DNA from: Crateriforma spongiae
GTDB taxonomy: Bacteria > Planctomycetota > Planctomycetia > Pirellulales > Pirellulaceae
Assembly: GCF_012290005.1 (NCBI RefSeq)
Contig: NZ_JAAXMS010000009.1
Coordinates: forward strand, 62,001 to 126,000
Reading direction: 5' to 3'
DNA length: 64,000 bases
Shown here piece by piece: positions 16,848-26,643 of this stretch (its first letter is position 1; every line of letters starts with the position of its first letter). Both the position numbers and the translations under genes were made by a program. The notes beneath the pieces were generated by a model that saw only the letters and a program-made list of their open reading frames with translations, did not search any database and was not told the origin of the DNA.

Positions 16848-19310
16848 TTAAGCCATCGGCCCGACGTTCCAGATTTCGTCAGCGTATTGCTGGATCGTCC
16901 GATCGCTGCTGAACCATCCACTGCCGGCGGTGTTCAGAATGCTCATGCGGTCCCAAGTTTCGGGATCCGCATACGTCTCGGAAACCTTCTGTTGGGCATC
17001 GATGTAACCGCGAAGATCGGCGATCGTCAGCCACGGGTCGTGGGGGTTTCGCAGACCCGATGACAAGACATCAAAGATGCCCGGTTCGCTGCGGTTGAAG
17101 TGACCGCTTTCCAGCAACTGCATGATCCGCTGGATATCGGGGTCGGCGGCGATGATTTCATTCGGTCGATAATCCAACCGAGTCTTTTGTACGCCATCGG
17201 CATCCAAACCGAACAGGAAGAAGTTCTCTTCGCCGGCGTTTTCACGGATCTCGATGTTCGCACCATCCAGCGTTCCGATCGTCAACGCACCGTTCATCAT
17301 GAACTTCATGTTTCCGGTGCCGCTGGCTTCTTTACCGGCGGTGGAAATTTGCTCGGACAACTCCGTCGCCGGGCAGATGATTTCCATCGATGAAACACGA
17401 TAGTTCGGATAGAAAACGAATTTCAGCAGTTCATCGGCCCGGCGATCGCCCTTGATCGTATTGGACACGTCATTGATCAGCTTGACGATCAATTTGGCCA
17501 AGTGATATCCGGGTGCCGCTTTGCCACCGATCAGGACACAGCGGGGCACCATGCCTTCGGTTTCACCACGCATGATGCGATCGTACAGGTGGATCACGTG
17601 CAGCGTATTCAGCAACTGACGCTTGTATTCGTGGATCCGCTTGACTTGAACATCGAACATGGCGGACGTGTCAAAGGCGATGCCGGTGCGTTGCATCACG
17701 GCTTCAGCCAAACGTTCTTTGTTCGCCTTCTTGATCTCACGCCAACGTTCGCGGAACGAAGCGTCGCTGGCATAGGGATGCAAATTCTTGATCAGGCTGA
17801 GATCGTTTTCCCAACCGCTGCCGATCGTTTCGTCCAAAAGCTGACGCAATCCCGGGTTGCAGTGGGCCAACCATCGACGTTGGGTCACGCCATTGGTTTT
17901 GTTGTTAAATTTCTTGGGCCACAACGTGTAAAAGTCGTGGAACAGCCCGTTCTTCAGCAACTGGGTGTGCAATCCGGCAACACCATTGACGCTGAAGCTG
18001 CCGACAATGGCCAGATACGCCATGCGGATATGGGGGTGATCGCCTTCTTCGATCAATGACATCTTGCGACGCATTTCCGTATCGCCGGGCCACTTCTTTT
18101 CGACCTCTGCCAAGAATCGGGCGTTGATTTCGTAAACGATTTCCATCAAGCGTGGCAACAGGTGGCTGAACAATGACACCGACCAACGTTCCAGCGCTTC
18201 GGGCAACAGCGTGTGGTTGGTATAGGCCATGCACTCGGTGGTGATCTTCCAAGCCTGGTCCCATTCCAAACCGTGTTCGTCGATCAACAGACGCATCAGT
18301 TCGGGAACGGCACAGGCGGGATGCGTGTCGTTCAACTGGAAGCAGTGTTTGGCGCCGAATTCCGAGAAATCTTCGCCGTGTTCTTCGACCCACTGGGCGA
18401 TGACGTCCTGCAGGCTGGCCGAAACCAAGAAGTACTGTTGTTTCAGACGCAGTTCTTTGCCGTTTTCGCTGGCATCGTTGGGGTACAACACCATGGAAAT
18501 GTTTTCGGCCAAATTTTTCTCAGCGACCGCCTCGGTATAACTGCCGGCGTTGAATTCGGTCAGATTGAACGCGTCCGACGCGGTGGCTTTCCACAATCGC
18601 AACGTGTTGACCGTGTCATTGCGATAGCCGGGGATCGGCATATCGAACGGGACCGCGGTGATGTCATGACAGTCGGCCCAACGGGTCCGTGATTTGCCGT
18701 TGGCATCGTGATAGTGTTCCACGCGACCGTAGAAATGGATCTGACGCGCGTCTTCGTGTCGTTCGATCTCCCACGGGTTTCCGTCCCGCAACCAGTGATC
18801 GGGTTCTTCGATCTGACGACCATCGCTGATGCGTTGGTTGAACATGCCGTATTCGTATCGGATGCCATATCCGACCACGGGCAGTTTCAGGTTGGCACAA
18901 CTGTCCAAGAAACAAGCGGCCAGGCGGCCAAGACCGCCGTTGCCCAGTCCGGCGTCATATTCCTGTTCGGCCACTTCCTCCAGACGCAATCCATACTGGT
19001 GAATCGCCGCATGTGCTTCTTCGTCGACGTCCAGATTCTGGATCGCGTTGCACAGCGATCGTCCGATCAGAAACTCCAGCGACAGGTAAAACACCTTGCG
19101 TTGGTCGCTGTGGTGCATCTTGGCTTGGGTTCGACGCCACGAATCCACCAAACGATCACGGACGGCCAGAGCGGTCGCGCGATAAACGTAGGAAGGGTCC
19201 ACCGGTTCGGATTCGCAGCCCAACGTGATGTTCAGATGGCGACGCAGTTCAAGAGGAAAGTCAGCCAGCAGTTCTTCGGAAGGATTGGAATCAAGAACAG
19301 GCGTGGACAT
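16848..19310 (-). CDS. glgP: Glycogen/alpha-glucan phosphorylase
   Basis: This 820-residue enzyme has the normal family length. It releases glucose-1-phosphate from alpha-1,4-glucans using pyridoxal phosphate. The PLP-binding signature is E-A-S-G-T-G-N-M-K, with the Schiff-base lysine at about residue 669, followed by G-T-L-D-G-A-N-I-E-I. The N-terminal half contains G-N-G-G-L-G-R-L-A-A-C and Y-G-I-R-Y-E-Y-G, and the glucan-site region A-Y-T-N-H-T is present. The start is supported by GGAG six bases upstream of the ATG at 19308-19310. The gene has its own 356-bp upstream region. Neighbours give no glycogen cluster, so it appears to be transcribed alone. Confidence 0.97.
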   Translation of the reverse strand: MSTPVLDSNPSEELLADFPLELRRHLNITLGCESEPVDPSYVYRATALAVRDRLVDSWRRTQAKMHHSDQRKVFYLSLEFLIGRSLCNAIQNLDVDEEAHAAIHQYGLRLEEVAEQEYDAGLGNGGLGRLAACFLDSCANLKLPVVGYGIRYEYGMFNQRISDGRQIEEPDHWLRDGNPWEIERHEDARQIHFYGRVEHYHDANGKSRTRWADCHDITAVPFDMPIPGYRNDTVNTLRLWKATASDAFNLTEFNAGSYTEAVAEKNLAENISMVLYPNDASENGKELRLKQQYFLVSASLQDVIAQWVEEHGEDFSEFGAKHCFQLNDTHPACAVPELMRLLIDEHGLEWDQAWKITTECMAYTNHTLLPEALERWSVSLFSHLLPRLMEIVYEINARFLAEVEKKWPGDTEMRRKMSLIEEGDHPHIRMAYLAIVGSFSVNGVAGLHTQLLKNGLFHDFYTLWPKKFNNKTNGVTQRRWLAHCNPGLRQLLDETIGSGWENDLSLIKNLHPYASDASFRERWREIKKANKERLAEAVMQRTGIAFDTSAMFDVQVKRIHEYKRQLLNTLHVIHLYDRIMRGETEGMVPRCVLIGGKAAPGYHLAKLIVKLINDVSNTIKGDRRADELLKFVFYPNYRVSSMEIICPATELSEQISTAGKEASGTGNMKFMMNGALTIGTLDGANIEIRENAGEENFFLFGLDADGVQKTRLDYRPNEIIAADPDIQRIMQLLESGHFNRSEPGIFDVLSSGLRNPHDPWLTIADLRGYIDAQQKVSETYADPETWDRMSILNTAGSGWFSSDRTIQQYADEIWNVGPMA

Positions 19311-19666
19311 GCGGAACTCCGCTTGGCAAAAGGATCAACGAATATCACGGTCTCGATAGTCGATCAGAAAACCGAAACCGATTGTGCGGTGCAAGTCGAA
19401 TCGTCCGATTCGACCGTTAGGAAAAGCTAAGTCATCGGAAGTGTTGGAGTCTGAGAACGGCCCGATGTCAACGCAGTTTTTGTCGGTGCGAGCGATGCAG
19501 TCCTGACAATCCCTTCGACCGCGTCGACGGGCGTACCAGTTTCCATTGGAACAGACCGAACCGTCGGGGTGCGTCGGTGCCATAAGCCTCCGTTTAGGGG
19601 AACCAGAGTCGACTCTGACTGGCGGCCCCCGACGTTTGACCGGCCGAATTCGGCCCGACAGGGGCC
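19311..19666. other. Intergenic region upstream of glgP
   Basis: No convincing gene is seen here; an 82-codon minus-strand frame (19335-19583) has no recognisable feature. Two palindromes stand out. GTCGAATCG/CGATTCGAC lies at 19395-19414, about 85 bases upstream of glgP, where an operator could sit. AGAGTC/GACTCT lies at 19605-19616. The part next to the beta-CASP gene stop holds a nested hairpin, listed separately. Confidence 0.45.
19624..19666 (-). terminator. Nested hairpin directly after the beta-CASP gene stop
   Basis: GGCCCC (19624-19629) pairs with GGGGCC (19661-19666), enclosing the perfect 14-base palindrome GGCCGAATTCGGCC (19642-19655). It abuts the stop codon at 19667-19669. There is no T-tract, so it may be a stabilising 3' structure rather than an intrinsic terminator. 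Confidence 0.35.
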
Positions 19667-21256
19667 CTAATCCAGGGCACGACGCACACGATCGATCATC
19701 GCATGCCGCGTCGCCACGTCGTCGGTTGTTTCCAGCCGTCGCCCCAATTCCAAAATGAAGGCGGCATAGTCGTTGTACCAGTCACGACGCAATTCCGCGG
19801 TATCAATTCGGTGCTCGGCAACGCCCTGCGATTTGACCTTTCCGGCGACCAGTTCGAACACTTCGTCGAAACCGGGGGCATACACGCTGTCGGCATCCCA
19901 GCCTTTTTCGATCAACAACTGGCGAAGTGTTTCACGGGCGTCGTCTTCCCCGTGATTCAAGAAAATCGCCTGGGACACATCGCCCCGCTGCAGAATCCAA
20001 TCGATCAGTTCGCCTTGATCCGCATGGGCGCTGTAGTTGCCGATCCGCCGGATCGCAGCGGCGACGTGGTACTGCTTTCCGTGGATGCGAACATCCTTGG
20101 CACCGCTGGTGATGATGTGCCCCAATGTGCCGGGTGACTGATATCCGACAAATAGAATCGTGGCTTCTTTGCGAAAAATATTGTTGGCCAAATGGTGCTT
20201 GATCCGCCCCGCGGTGCACATGCCACTGGCCGATATGATGATCGCGCCCTTGGTCACTTTGTTCAGCGACTTGCTTTCCTCCACACTTTGGACCAAGCGA
20301 AAATTGGGATGGCGGAACAGTTCCGCGGCGGGCAATTCGATGTCTTCTAAATCACCAGCATGTTTGATGAAGACCTCCGTCGCACGGCGTGCCAAGGGCG
20401 AATCCAAATACACCTTGGCATCGGGAATTTGATTGGTTGCCAGCAAATAGCCGATGTCGTGAAGTAGTTCTTGGCTGCGTTCAACCGCAAACGACGGGAT
20501 CACGACATTTCCGCCCCGGTTCAGCGCGGTGGTCAGTTCCTGTTTCATCGCTTCGCGGCGATTTTCCAGGGTGTAATCTTCTCGATCGCGATTGCCATAG
20601 GTGCTTTCGCAAACGATGTAATCAAAGCTTTGCGGGGCATCGGGTTCCGGATGAAACGCCTTTTCCTCAGGCCCCAAATCGCCGGAAAACAGCATTCGCA
20701 ACGGGCGGTCCGAATCCCCGGCTTCTGTGCCGTCGATGCGTACTTCGATCGACGCCGACCCCAACAAATGACCGGCGTTCCAGTACCGGGCTTCGATACC
20801 ATCGGCCACGTTGATCCATTGTTCGTATTGGACCGTTCGGCATAACGCCAAGGCTTTGGAGGCATCTTCTTTGGTGTAGATCGGTTCGAGCAAGTCCAGG
20901 CCCATGCGCCGACGTTTCCGATTCAAACGATCGACATTGGATTCCTGGATGTACGCCGAATCGGGCAACATGAACTGCAACAGGTCACAGGTTGGCTCCG
21001 TTGCAAAAATAGGACCGTCAAAGCCCGCTTTGATCAGTTTGGGAATCAAACCGCTGTGGTCGATATGGGCATGGGTCAGCAGCAGGAACTTCACCGAATT
21101 CACATCAAACGGAAACGGCTGATAATTCAGATCCTGGGTCGTCCGGTTTCCCTGGAATAAACCACAGTCGACCAGAAAGGCGCTGCCGGCGGTCTGGATC
21201 AGTGAACAGGAACCGGTCACGGTCCCGGCTGCACCACAAAATCGGATGGTCGCCAT
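19667..21256 (-). CDS. Metallo-beta-lactamase / beta-CASP RNase-like protein
   Basis: This 529-residue soluble hydrolase has the metallo-beta-lactamase zinc motif T-H-A-H-I-D-H (His62, His64, Asp66, His67). Further ligands are in the N-A-G-H-L-L-G-S and S-G-D-L-G motifs. The beta-CASP insert (about 250-380) includes S-F-A-V-E-R-S-Q-E-L-L and S-A-S-G-M-C-T-A-G-R. The RNA-specificity motif follows with Y-S-A-H-A-D and L-N-H-G-E-D. It resembles the bacterial relatives of CPSF73/Ysh1 nucleases, so an RNA endonuclease or 5'-exonuclease role is likely. An H-G-E-D end motif and length set it apart from RNase J. It is divergent from the WD40 kinase gene. Confidence 0.92.
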   Translation of the reverse strand: MATIRFCGAAGTVTGSCSLIQTAGSAFLVDCGLFQGNRTTQDLNYQPFPFDVNSVKFLLLTHAHIDHSGLIPKLIKAGFDGPIFATEPTCDLLQFMLPDSAYIQESNVDRLNRKRRRMGLDLLEPIYTKEDASKALALCRTVQYEQWINVADGIEARYWNAGHLLGSASIEVRIDGTEAGDSDRPLRMLFSGDLGPEEKAFHPEPDAPQSFDYIVCESTYGNRDREDYTLENRREAMKQELTTALNRGGNVVIPSFAVERSQELLHDIGYLLATNQIPDAKVYLDSPLARRATEVFIKHAGDLEDIELPAAELFRHPNFRLVQSVEESKSLNKVTKGAIIISASGMCTAGRIKHHLANNIFRKEATILFVGYQSPGTLGHIITSGAKDVRIHGKQYHVAAAIRRIGNYSAHADQGELIDWILQRGDVSQAIFLNHGEDDARETLRQLLIEKGWDADSVYAPGFDEVFELVAGKVKSQGVAEHRIDTAELRRDWYNDYAAFILELGRRLETTDDVATRHAMIDRVRRALD

Positions 21257-21488
21257 GCAGCGAATTCCTTCGAGAGTCGTTGGAGAAGTCGCGATTCAGA
21301 AGAGTCGTCAAATGTATCGCGGAAATCTCTGGCCGGGGACCGCAGCGACGCACTACAATGACCTCCACAAGAGGGGGTGCAAATCAGGATGAACCGCGAA
21401 CGAAGCAGGACGATTCGGCGTCTGTTGTCTCAAGATTCATTCCACAGGTACGTCCAAATGCAGGGCACGCACACGGGATCGGGGCGAA

Positions 21489-24400
21489 ATGTCTGATCTG
21501 TCCTTTGATTCCAAACCGGACATTGCGTCGGTCATCCGCGAATTTGAAGACGCACTGCGGGCGGGTCGCCAGCCCAGGATCGAAGACTACCGACACTTCG
21601 TCATCGATTCACTGCGGCCTGAACTGGTGGCACAGTTGGAGGCGATACGCCAAAGCGTCCAGGCCGAACAGCCCCATCGCATTGAGTTGCCCGCCAACGG
21701 TGCCGCCGAACCAGACGCCAACCACATCCGCGCCAACAGCAACGGCGAAGACCTAACGACCATTCGCACCCAAGCGGGCTCCCACGCGTCATCCACTCCG
21801 GTCGTCGGCAATCGTACGATCAAAGGCACCACCACCGCGGCCGATAGCGGCCTGGGACGCGTCGCGGTTCCCGAACAGGTCTTGGGAGGCTATCGACTGA
21901 TTCGTGAAGTCGGCCGTGGAGGAATGGGCGTCGTCTTTGAAGGACGCGATGTCAAACTGAACAAGCGGGTGGCCATCAAAGTGCTTCCCTACGCATCGAC
22001 CATGAGTGTGTCGACGCGAACGCGTTTCGAAAACGAGGCCCGCGCCGCGGCGCAGTTGGATCACCCCAATATCGTTCCGGTCTATGCGTTCGGCATTGAC
22101 GAAGGCACGCATTATTATTCGATGAAGTTCATCGAAGGCCAAAACTTGGCCGAGTTGATCACGTTGATCACCCAAACGATTTCGCAATCGTTGCGCAAGA
22201 AGCAGCAAGACGGATCGACCCAGGCCGAACCTGTCGAACACGTGCACCCCGATTCGGACACCTACCGTTCGGCGGGTTCGACGCGATTCACCAGTGCCAT
22301 CACGTCCAAAGGCAGCACGGGTGACCACGCATACTTGGTCGCGTTTGCCCGCGTCGGCCAGCAAGTGGCAGATGCACTTCACTATTCGCACAACCGCGGA
22401 ATCGTTCACCGCGACGTCAAACCATCGAACCTGTTGATCGATGAGGAGGGCAAGGTTTGGGTTTCCGACTTTGGGCTTGCACAAGTTCAGGGTGAAGCCG
22501 GTGTAACACGTCCGGGCGACATGGTCGGCACGCTGCGTTACATGAGTCCCGAACAAGCTTACGCCCAGCGGGTCGTGGTGGATCATCGCGCTGATTTGTT
22601 TTCTTTGGGCGCAACGTTATACGAATTGTTGACGCTGCGACACGCATTTGATGGTCGGACCCGCAGCGAGATCCTTCATCAGATTGCCTTCGAAGATCCT
22701 CCGTCGCCCCACAAGTTAAACCCAAAGATTCCATTGGATCTGGACACGGTGGTGATGAAGCTGTTGTCCAAGAATCCGGACGACCGCTATCAAAGCGCAG
22801 GCGAATTAGCCGAAGACTTGGCGGCCTGGCAACGCAACGAGCCGATCAAGGCGCGACGCCCAAGTCTGATGAAGCGAACTCGCAACTGGGCGCGGCGACA
22901 CCGAACCATGGTGATCGCCGCTTCGTCGGTCGCCGCCGCGTTCACACTGGCTGCCGTTGGGTCGATGGCTTTCGCGATTCAGGTCCAAAAGAAAGCGGTC
23001 ATCGAAACACAACAGCGAAACACAGACCTGACGTCCGCGCTGCGAAAGTCTGAAGGCCGTCGCTTGACCGCCCAAGCGTCACTGGAATTGGATTCCGCAC
23101 CACGCCTGGCCATCGAACTGGCGGCAATGGGGGCGAAACTGGCACCCGGCCCTGAAGCCAACAACATCCTGTTGTCTGCCATCGATCGCAATCACGAACG
23201 TCTACTGATGCGTGGTTCCGATGCGCCGCTGGGCTCCATCGCCTACAGCCCCGATGGCAAATTGGTGGTCACCACCGGTTGGGCCGGCGACATCACGCGG
23301 GCAAATGAACCCGCACGACTGTATGAATCGGACACCGGAAACCCCGCCGGCGTTTTCGGTCAGGGGTCCCGCGTTACTTCGACAGCGTTTTCCCCCGACG
23401 GGACGCGACTGTTGTTGGTCCAGGACATTGACGACACGCCGACCGTTTCTGTTTGGGACGTGCGTCGCCAGGTCCAACTAGCAGAATTGCCCGGCGCAAT
23501 CGCCGACCGCGTGGATCGCACCGCGTTCAGTCCGGTCGACGGTCCGACCAGGATCGTCATGCCCGCACAGGACAATGCTTTCCACGTGTACAACGCCGCC
23601 GGTGATTTGTTGCTAACGCTGACGGGCCACGCAGGAGCAGCCCGGTACGCCACATTCAGCCCGGACGGTTCGCAAATCGCAACGATCGGGGGCGATGACA
23701 CGGTGCGGATCTGGGACGCAAAGACTGGTGAACCGCTGCGTGTACTGGACGAGTGGAAATCACGACTGCCGGGCCTGGACTTCGATCTGGTCGACGGTGT
23801 GCAGTTTCATCCTGGCGGGACAACCCTGTTGACCAGTTCGTCCGTTTTGGGATGCGACCTGTGGGATCTTTCCACCTTTGATCGCCGCCCGATTCATCAC
23901 AAGGGTGTGGGCACCTTCAGCCCCGACGGGCAACAAATCGCGATCACCATCACGGACAACGTGACCGTCGTCAACACACAAACATTGGATACCATGTGTG
24001 CGTGGTCGACGCCAGGCAATATTGCCGACATTGATTTCAGCCCCGATGGCAATTCAATCGCGACGTGTGGCGACGATGAATGTGTCCAGCTTCGTGACAG
24101 CCTTTCGGGTGAACTGATTGCCGAACTGAAGGGGCATCAGAAATACATCGACGATGTCGCTTTTCATCCAGACGGTCAACAACTAGCAACCGCGTCTCGC
24201 GACGCGACCGCGCGCACGTGGTACTGCGACAGCGGATTGCACCGGAGCCGATTCGCCACGGGCGTCGAAAGGGCGAACACGGTGGTTCGGTTTGCCCCCG
24301 ATGGTGCAACGGTCACCGCGACCACGACCCCACGTCGGGGAACGAGCGTTTTCGATGCCCAGACCGGACGCCATGTCACCACGGTCAGCGGCAATCCGTT

Positions 24401-26492
24401 TTATGCGTATCCGGAATCCAACAGCGGATCGGCCGACGTTTTTGCCACCGGCAGCGCACACCAGATCACCGTCTGGGACAAGTCCTCGGGTGAACCAATC
24501 GCGTCGTTGAAACGACGTCTAGAAAGCATCAAAGACCTGCGGCTTAGCCGTGACGGCCAGATCGTGGCGGTCAATGCCGGGGTTCAAAGCGGCTTATGGC
24601 ACTGGAAAACGAATCGATTCCATCGCTTTGAAGACGTGCGAATTGATAGCCTCGATTTTTCACCGGATGGATCCTCCGTAGTGACGTCGTGCGACGATGG
24701 CACCATCCAACGGTGGGACACATCCGACGCCACGATCCGAGCGACCGATTCGATGGATTTCGTGATCGAACGTGTCCGCTACAGCCCCACCGGCGAACAG
24801 ATCCTGGTCAGCGGCGAAGACTTTGAACTGCAATTGCTGGACGCAAAGGATTGGGATTCGGTCCGACGTATCGATCACAGTGACAAACGCTTTTATGAGT
24901 CCATCTTTACCCATGATGGACGCTACTTGGTCACCTACGAATCCATCCGCGGTTCGCTTTACGCATGGAACTGTGAAACGGGCGAACTGGACGACGAAGT
25001 CAAACACCCCGGTGGTCTCATTTCCGTCGCCAGTGATTCTTCGAAACCGAAACTGTGGGTCGGCAGCGATCAAAGCGGACTTTATCAGTGGCAAATCGGG
25101 TCGGGCGAATTGGAACCAACGCAGGTTTTGATCCCGACAGATCCGCAATCCGAAACCACCACCAAGATTCAATCAGTCGGGTCACTTTGCGTGGATTCGG
25201 ACGGAGGCATCGTCATCGCTTCCCACCCACAGCACCGCAGCACAGTGACACGTCGCCCACGTCCGGGGGAACCCGTTCGCGTTTCGATGTTGGCCAAGAT
25301 TCGTGAAGACGGAACCGTTGTTTGGCAACAAAAGCTTCACGACCACGCGATACTTCGTATTCGAACCGGCCGGAACGATTCGATGATCGTCGCGGAAGAC
25401 GTCCAGTTTGGTGCCGAACGTTTGGACGTCGATACGGGTCAAGTCATCGCGTCCTATCGCGGACACGCCGCACCGGTGTCGTCGATCCATCTGTCGGTGT
25501 CGGCCGGTCGGGTCGTCACCGCCAGTTGGGATGGATCGGTCGCCGTATGGAATCTGGAAACGGGCGATCGGATTGACCGAATCGATCTGGGGGCGGATCC
25601 GATTCTGGTTTCGGCAATCAGCGACGACTCACAAAGGCTGGCGTATGGAACCCGGGCGGGGCAGGTCGGTGTGATCGACTTGGCGGAGCGGCGTGTTCGT
25701 CCATTCGGAAAGTTGGAACGCCCCATTCGTCAACTCAGCTTCGCAGCCTTTGCCGCACGACTGGTCGCCCGAGACGACGGCGGTGATTGGCGAGTTTGGG
25801 ATGTCGCATTGGGACAACCGGTCACAATGCCTTTGGCCGAACGTCGGCTATCGACCGCGTTGTTCCAACCCAACGGCAGCCAGCTTTTGGTCAGCGGTTC
25901 ACCGCTGGGCGGCCCACCTGTGGCGGCACCTCAGCAGATCATGCCCAACGGACAATCTCAATTGCTGCCGAACTATGATTCACGTCCCAAGCAATTGTCC
26001 TACGGTCCGGACGGCCGCTTGATCTTGGGGGTTTACGGTCGCCGAATTCGAATCATTGACACCCGGTCCAGTGACGATCGTTTTGCCAAGTCCATCGATT
26101 GGAAGACACCGATCGATGGATACCAGTTGCTTCCCAATTCGGGTCTGATCGCGATTCGCCATCGGGATTCGATCGGCGTCTATCAAACCAATGGACGCGA
26201 AGTGATCGCGGCCCCTGGCGACTTCACATTCCAGTCGGCAACGGCGGTCGGCCAACTGGATTTGATCAGCCCCGACGCACGTTGGATCATCAGCATCGAC
26301 CGCACCGGACAATGGCGCCGCATCCCGGTCGATCCATCCACCCACGCGGTGCGATTGCCCGAGCGTCCGTTGAACGCAACGGAGCAAGCCCGTTATGGGT
26401 TGGACGATACCTGGCAATTACTGTCACCGGCCGGAAAGACAACGTCTGACGGCGTCCCGCCTGACGATGCCGTGGATGAATCGGCACAATAG
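21489..26492 (+). CDS. Membrane Ser/Thr kinase with C-terminal WD40 array
   Basis: This 1667-residue protein starts with a short N-terminal region typical of planctomycete kinases. The kinase domain is at about 134-450: Gly loop G-R-G-G-M-G, Lys164 in V-A-I-K, H-R-D at 307-309 and D-F-G at 327-329. About 50 residues (approximately 225-275), polar and low in complexity, are inserted just after the hinge and before the helix leading to H-R-D. One membrane helix at about 475-498 is followed by a coiled linker. The region from about 580 to 1600 has many WD40-like blades with F-S-P-D-G and W-D repeats, enough for two or more propellers. The kinase is predicted cytoplasmic and the propellers extracytoplasmic, so an envelope sensor is inferred. 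Confidence 0.95.
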   Translation: MSDLSFDSKPDIASVIREFEDALRAGRQPRIEDYRHFVIDSLRPELVAQLEAIRQSVQAEQPHRIELPANGAAEPDANHIRANSNGEDLTTIRTQAGSHASSTPVVGNRTIKGTTTAADSGLGRVAVPEQVLGGYRLIREVGRGGMGVVFEGRDVKLNKRVAIKVLPYASTMSVSTRTRFENEARAAAQLDHPNIVPVYAFGIDEGTHYYSMKFIEGQNLAELITLITQTISQSLRKKQQDGSTQAEPVEHVHPDSDTYRSAGSTRFTSAITSKGSTGDHAYLVAFARVGQQVADALHYSHNRGIVHRDVKPSNLLIDEEGKVWVSDFGLAQVQGEAGVTRPGDMVGTLRYMSPEQAYAQRVVVDHRADLFSLGATLYELLTLRHAFDGRTRSEILHQIAFEDPPSPHKLNPKIPLDLDTVVMKLLSKNPDDRYQSAGELAEDLAAWQRNEPIKARRPSLMKRTRNWARRHRTMVIAASSVAAAFTLAAVGSMAFAIQVQKKAVIETQQRNTDLTSALRKSEGRRLTAQASLELDSAPRLAIELAAMGAKLAPGPEANNILLSAIDRNHERLLMRGSDAPLGSIAYSPDGKLVVTTGWAGDITRANEPARLYESDTGNPAGVFGQGSRVTSTAFSPDGTRLLLVQDIDDTPTVSVWDVRRQVQLAELPGAIADRVDRTAFSPVDGPTRIVMPAQDNAFHVYNAAGDLLLTLTGHAGAARYATFSPDGSQIATIGGDDTVRIWDAKTGEPLRVLDEWKSRLPGLDFDLVDGVQFHPGGTTLLTSSSVLGCDLWDLSTFDRRPIHHKGVGTFSPDGQQIAITITDNVTVVNTQTLDTMCAWSTPGNIADIDFSPDGNSIATCGDDECVQLRDSLSGELIAELKGHQKYIDDVAFHPDGQQLATASRDATARTWYCDSGLHRSRFATGVERANTVVRFAPDGATVTATTTPRRGTSVFDAQTGRHVTTVSGNPFYAYPESNSGSADVFATGSAHQITVWDKSSGEPIASLKRRLESIKDLRLSRDGQIVAVNAGVQSGLWHWKTNRFHRFEDVRIDSLDFSPDGSSVVTSCDDGTIQRWDTSDATIRATDSMDFVIERVRYSPTGEQILVSGEDFELQLLDAKDWDSVRRIDHSDKRFYESIFTHDGRYLVTYESIRGSLYAWNCETGELDDEVKHPGGLISVASDSSKPKLWVGSDQSGLYQWQIGSGELEPTQVLIPTDPQSETTTKIQSVGSLCVDSDGGIVIASHPQHRSTVTRRPRPGEPVRVSMLAKIREDGTVVWQQKLHDHAILRIRTGRNDSMIVAEDVQFGAERLDVDTGQVIASYRGHAAPVSSIHLSVSAGRVVTASWDGSVAVWNLETGDRIDRIDLGADPILVSAISDDSQRLAYGTRAGQVGVIDLAERRVRPFGKLERPIRQLSFAAFAARLVARDDGGDWRVWDVALGQPVTMPLAERRLSTALFQPNGSQLLVSGSPLGGPPVAAPQQIMPNGQSQLLPNYDSRPKQLSYGPDGRLILGVYGRRIRIIDTRSSDDRFAKSIDWKTPIDGYQLLPNSGLIAIRHRDSIGVYQTNGREVIAAPGDFTFQSATAVGQLDLISPDARWIISIDRTGQWRRIPVDPSTHAVRLPERPLNATEQARYGLDDTWQLLSPAGKTTSDGVPPDDAVDESAQ

Positions 26493-26566
26493 CGAAGTCG
26501 ACGACATCGGTTCGGATCGCGCGATCACTTTGCCGATGGGCTTGGTGATCGAACGATCGGTATTGA

Positions 26567-26643
26567 TTGGCAATCTGTACTCATTGGCAACCTGTACTCA
26601 TTGGCAACCTGTACTCACTGGCAACCTGTACTCACTGACAATC
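26567..26643. repeat. 17-bp tandem repeat, four copies plus a partial
   Basis: The unit TTGGCAACCTGTACTCA occurs head to tail at 26567-26583, 26584-26600, 26601-26617 and 26618-26634. A decayed fifth copy begins at 26635. Copy 1 has T for C at position 8, and copy 4 begins CTGG. The array sits between the convergent ends of the WD40 kinase gene and the Cys-rich gene. Its fourth copy contains the stop codon of the latter (26632-26634). Confidence 0.9.

Noticed and set aside
26567-26643. CRISPR array
   Set aside because: Repeats are directly adjacent with no unique spacers, and no cas gene is near.
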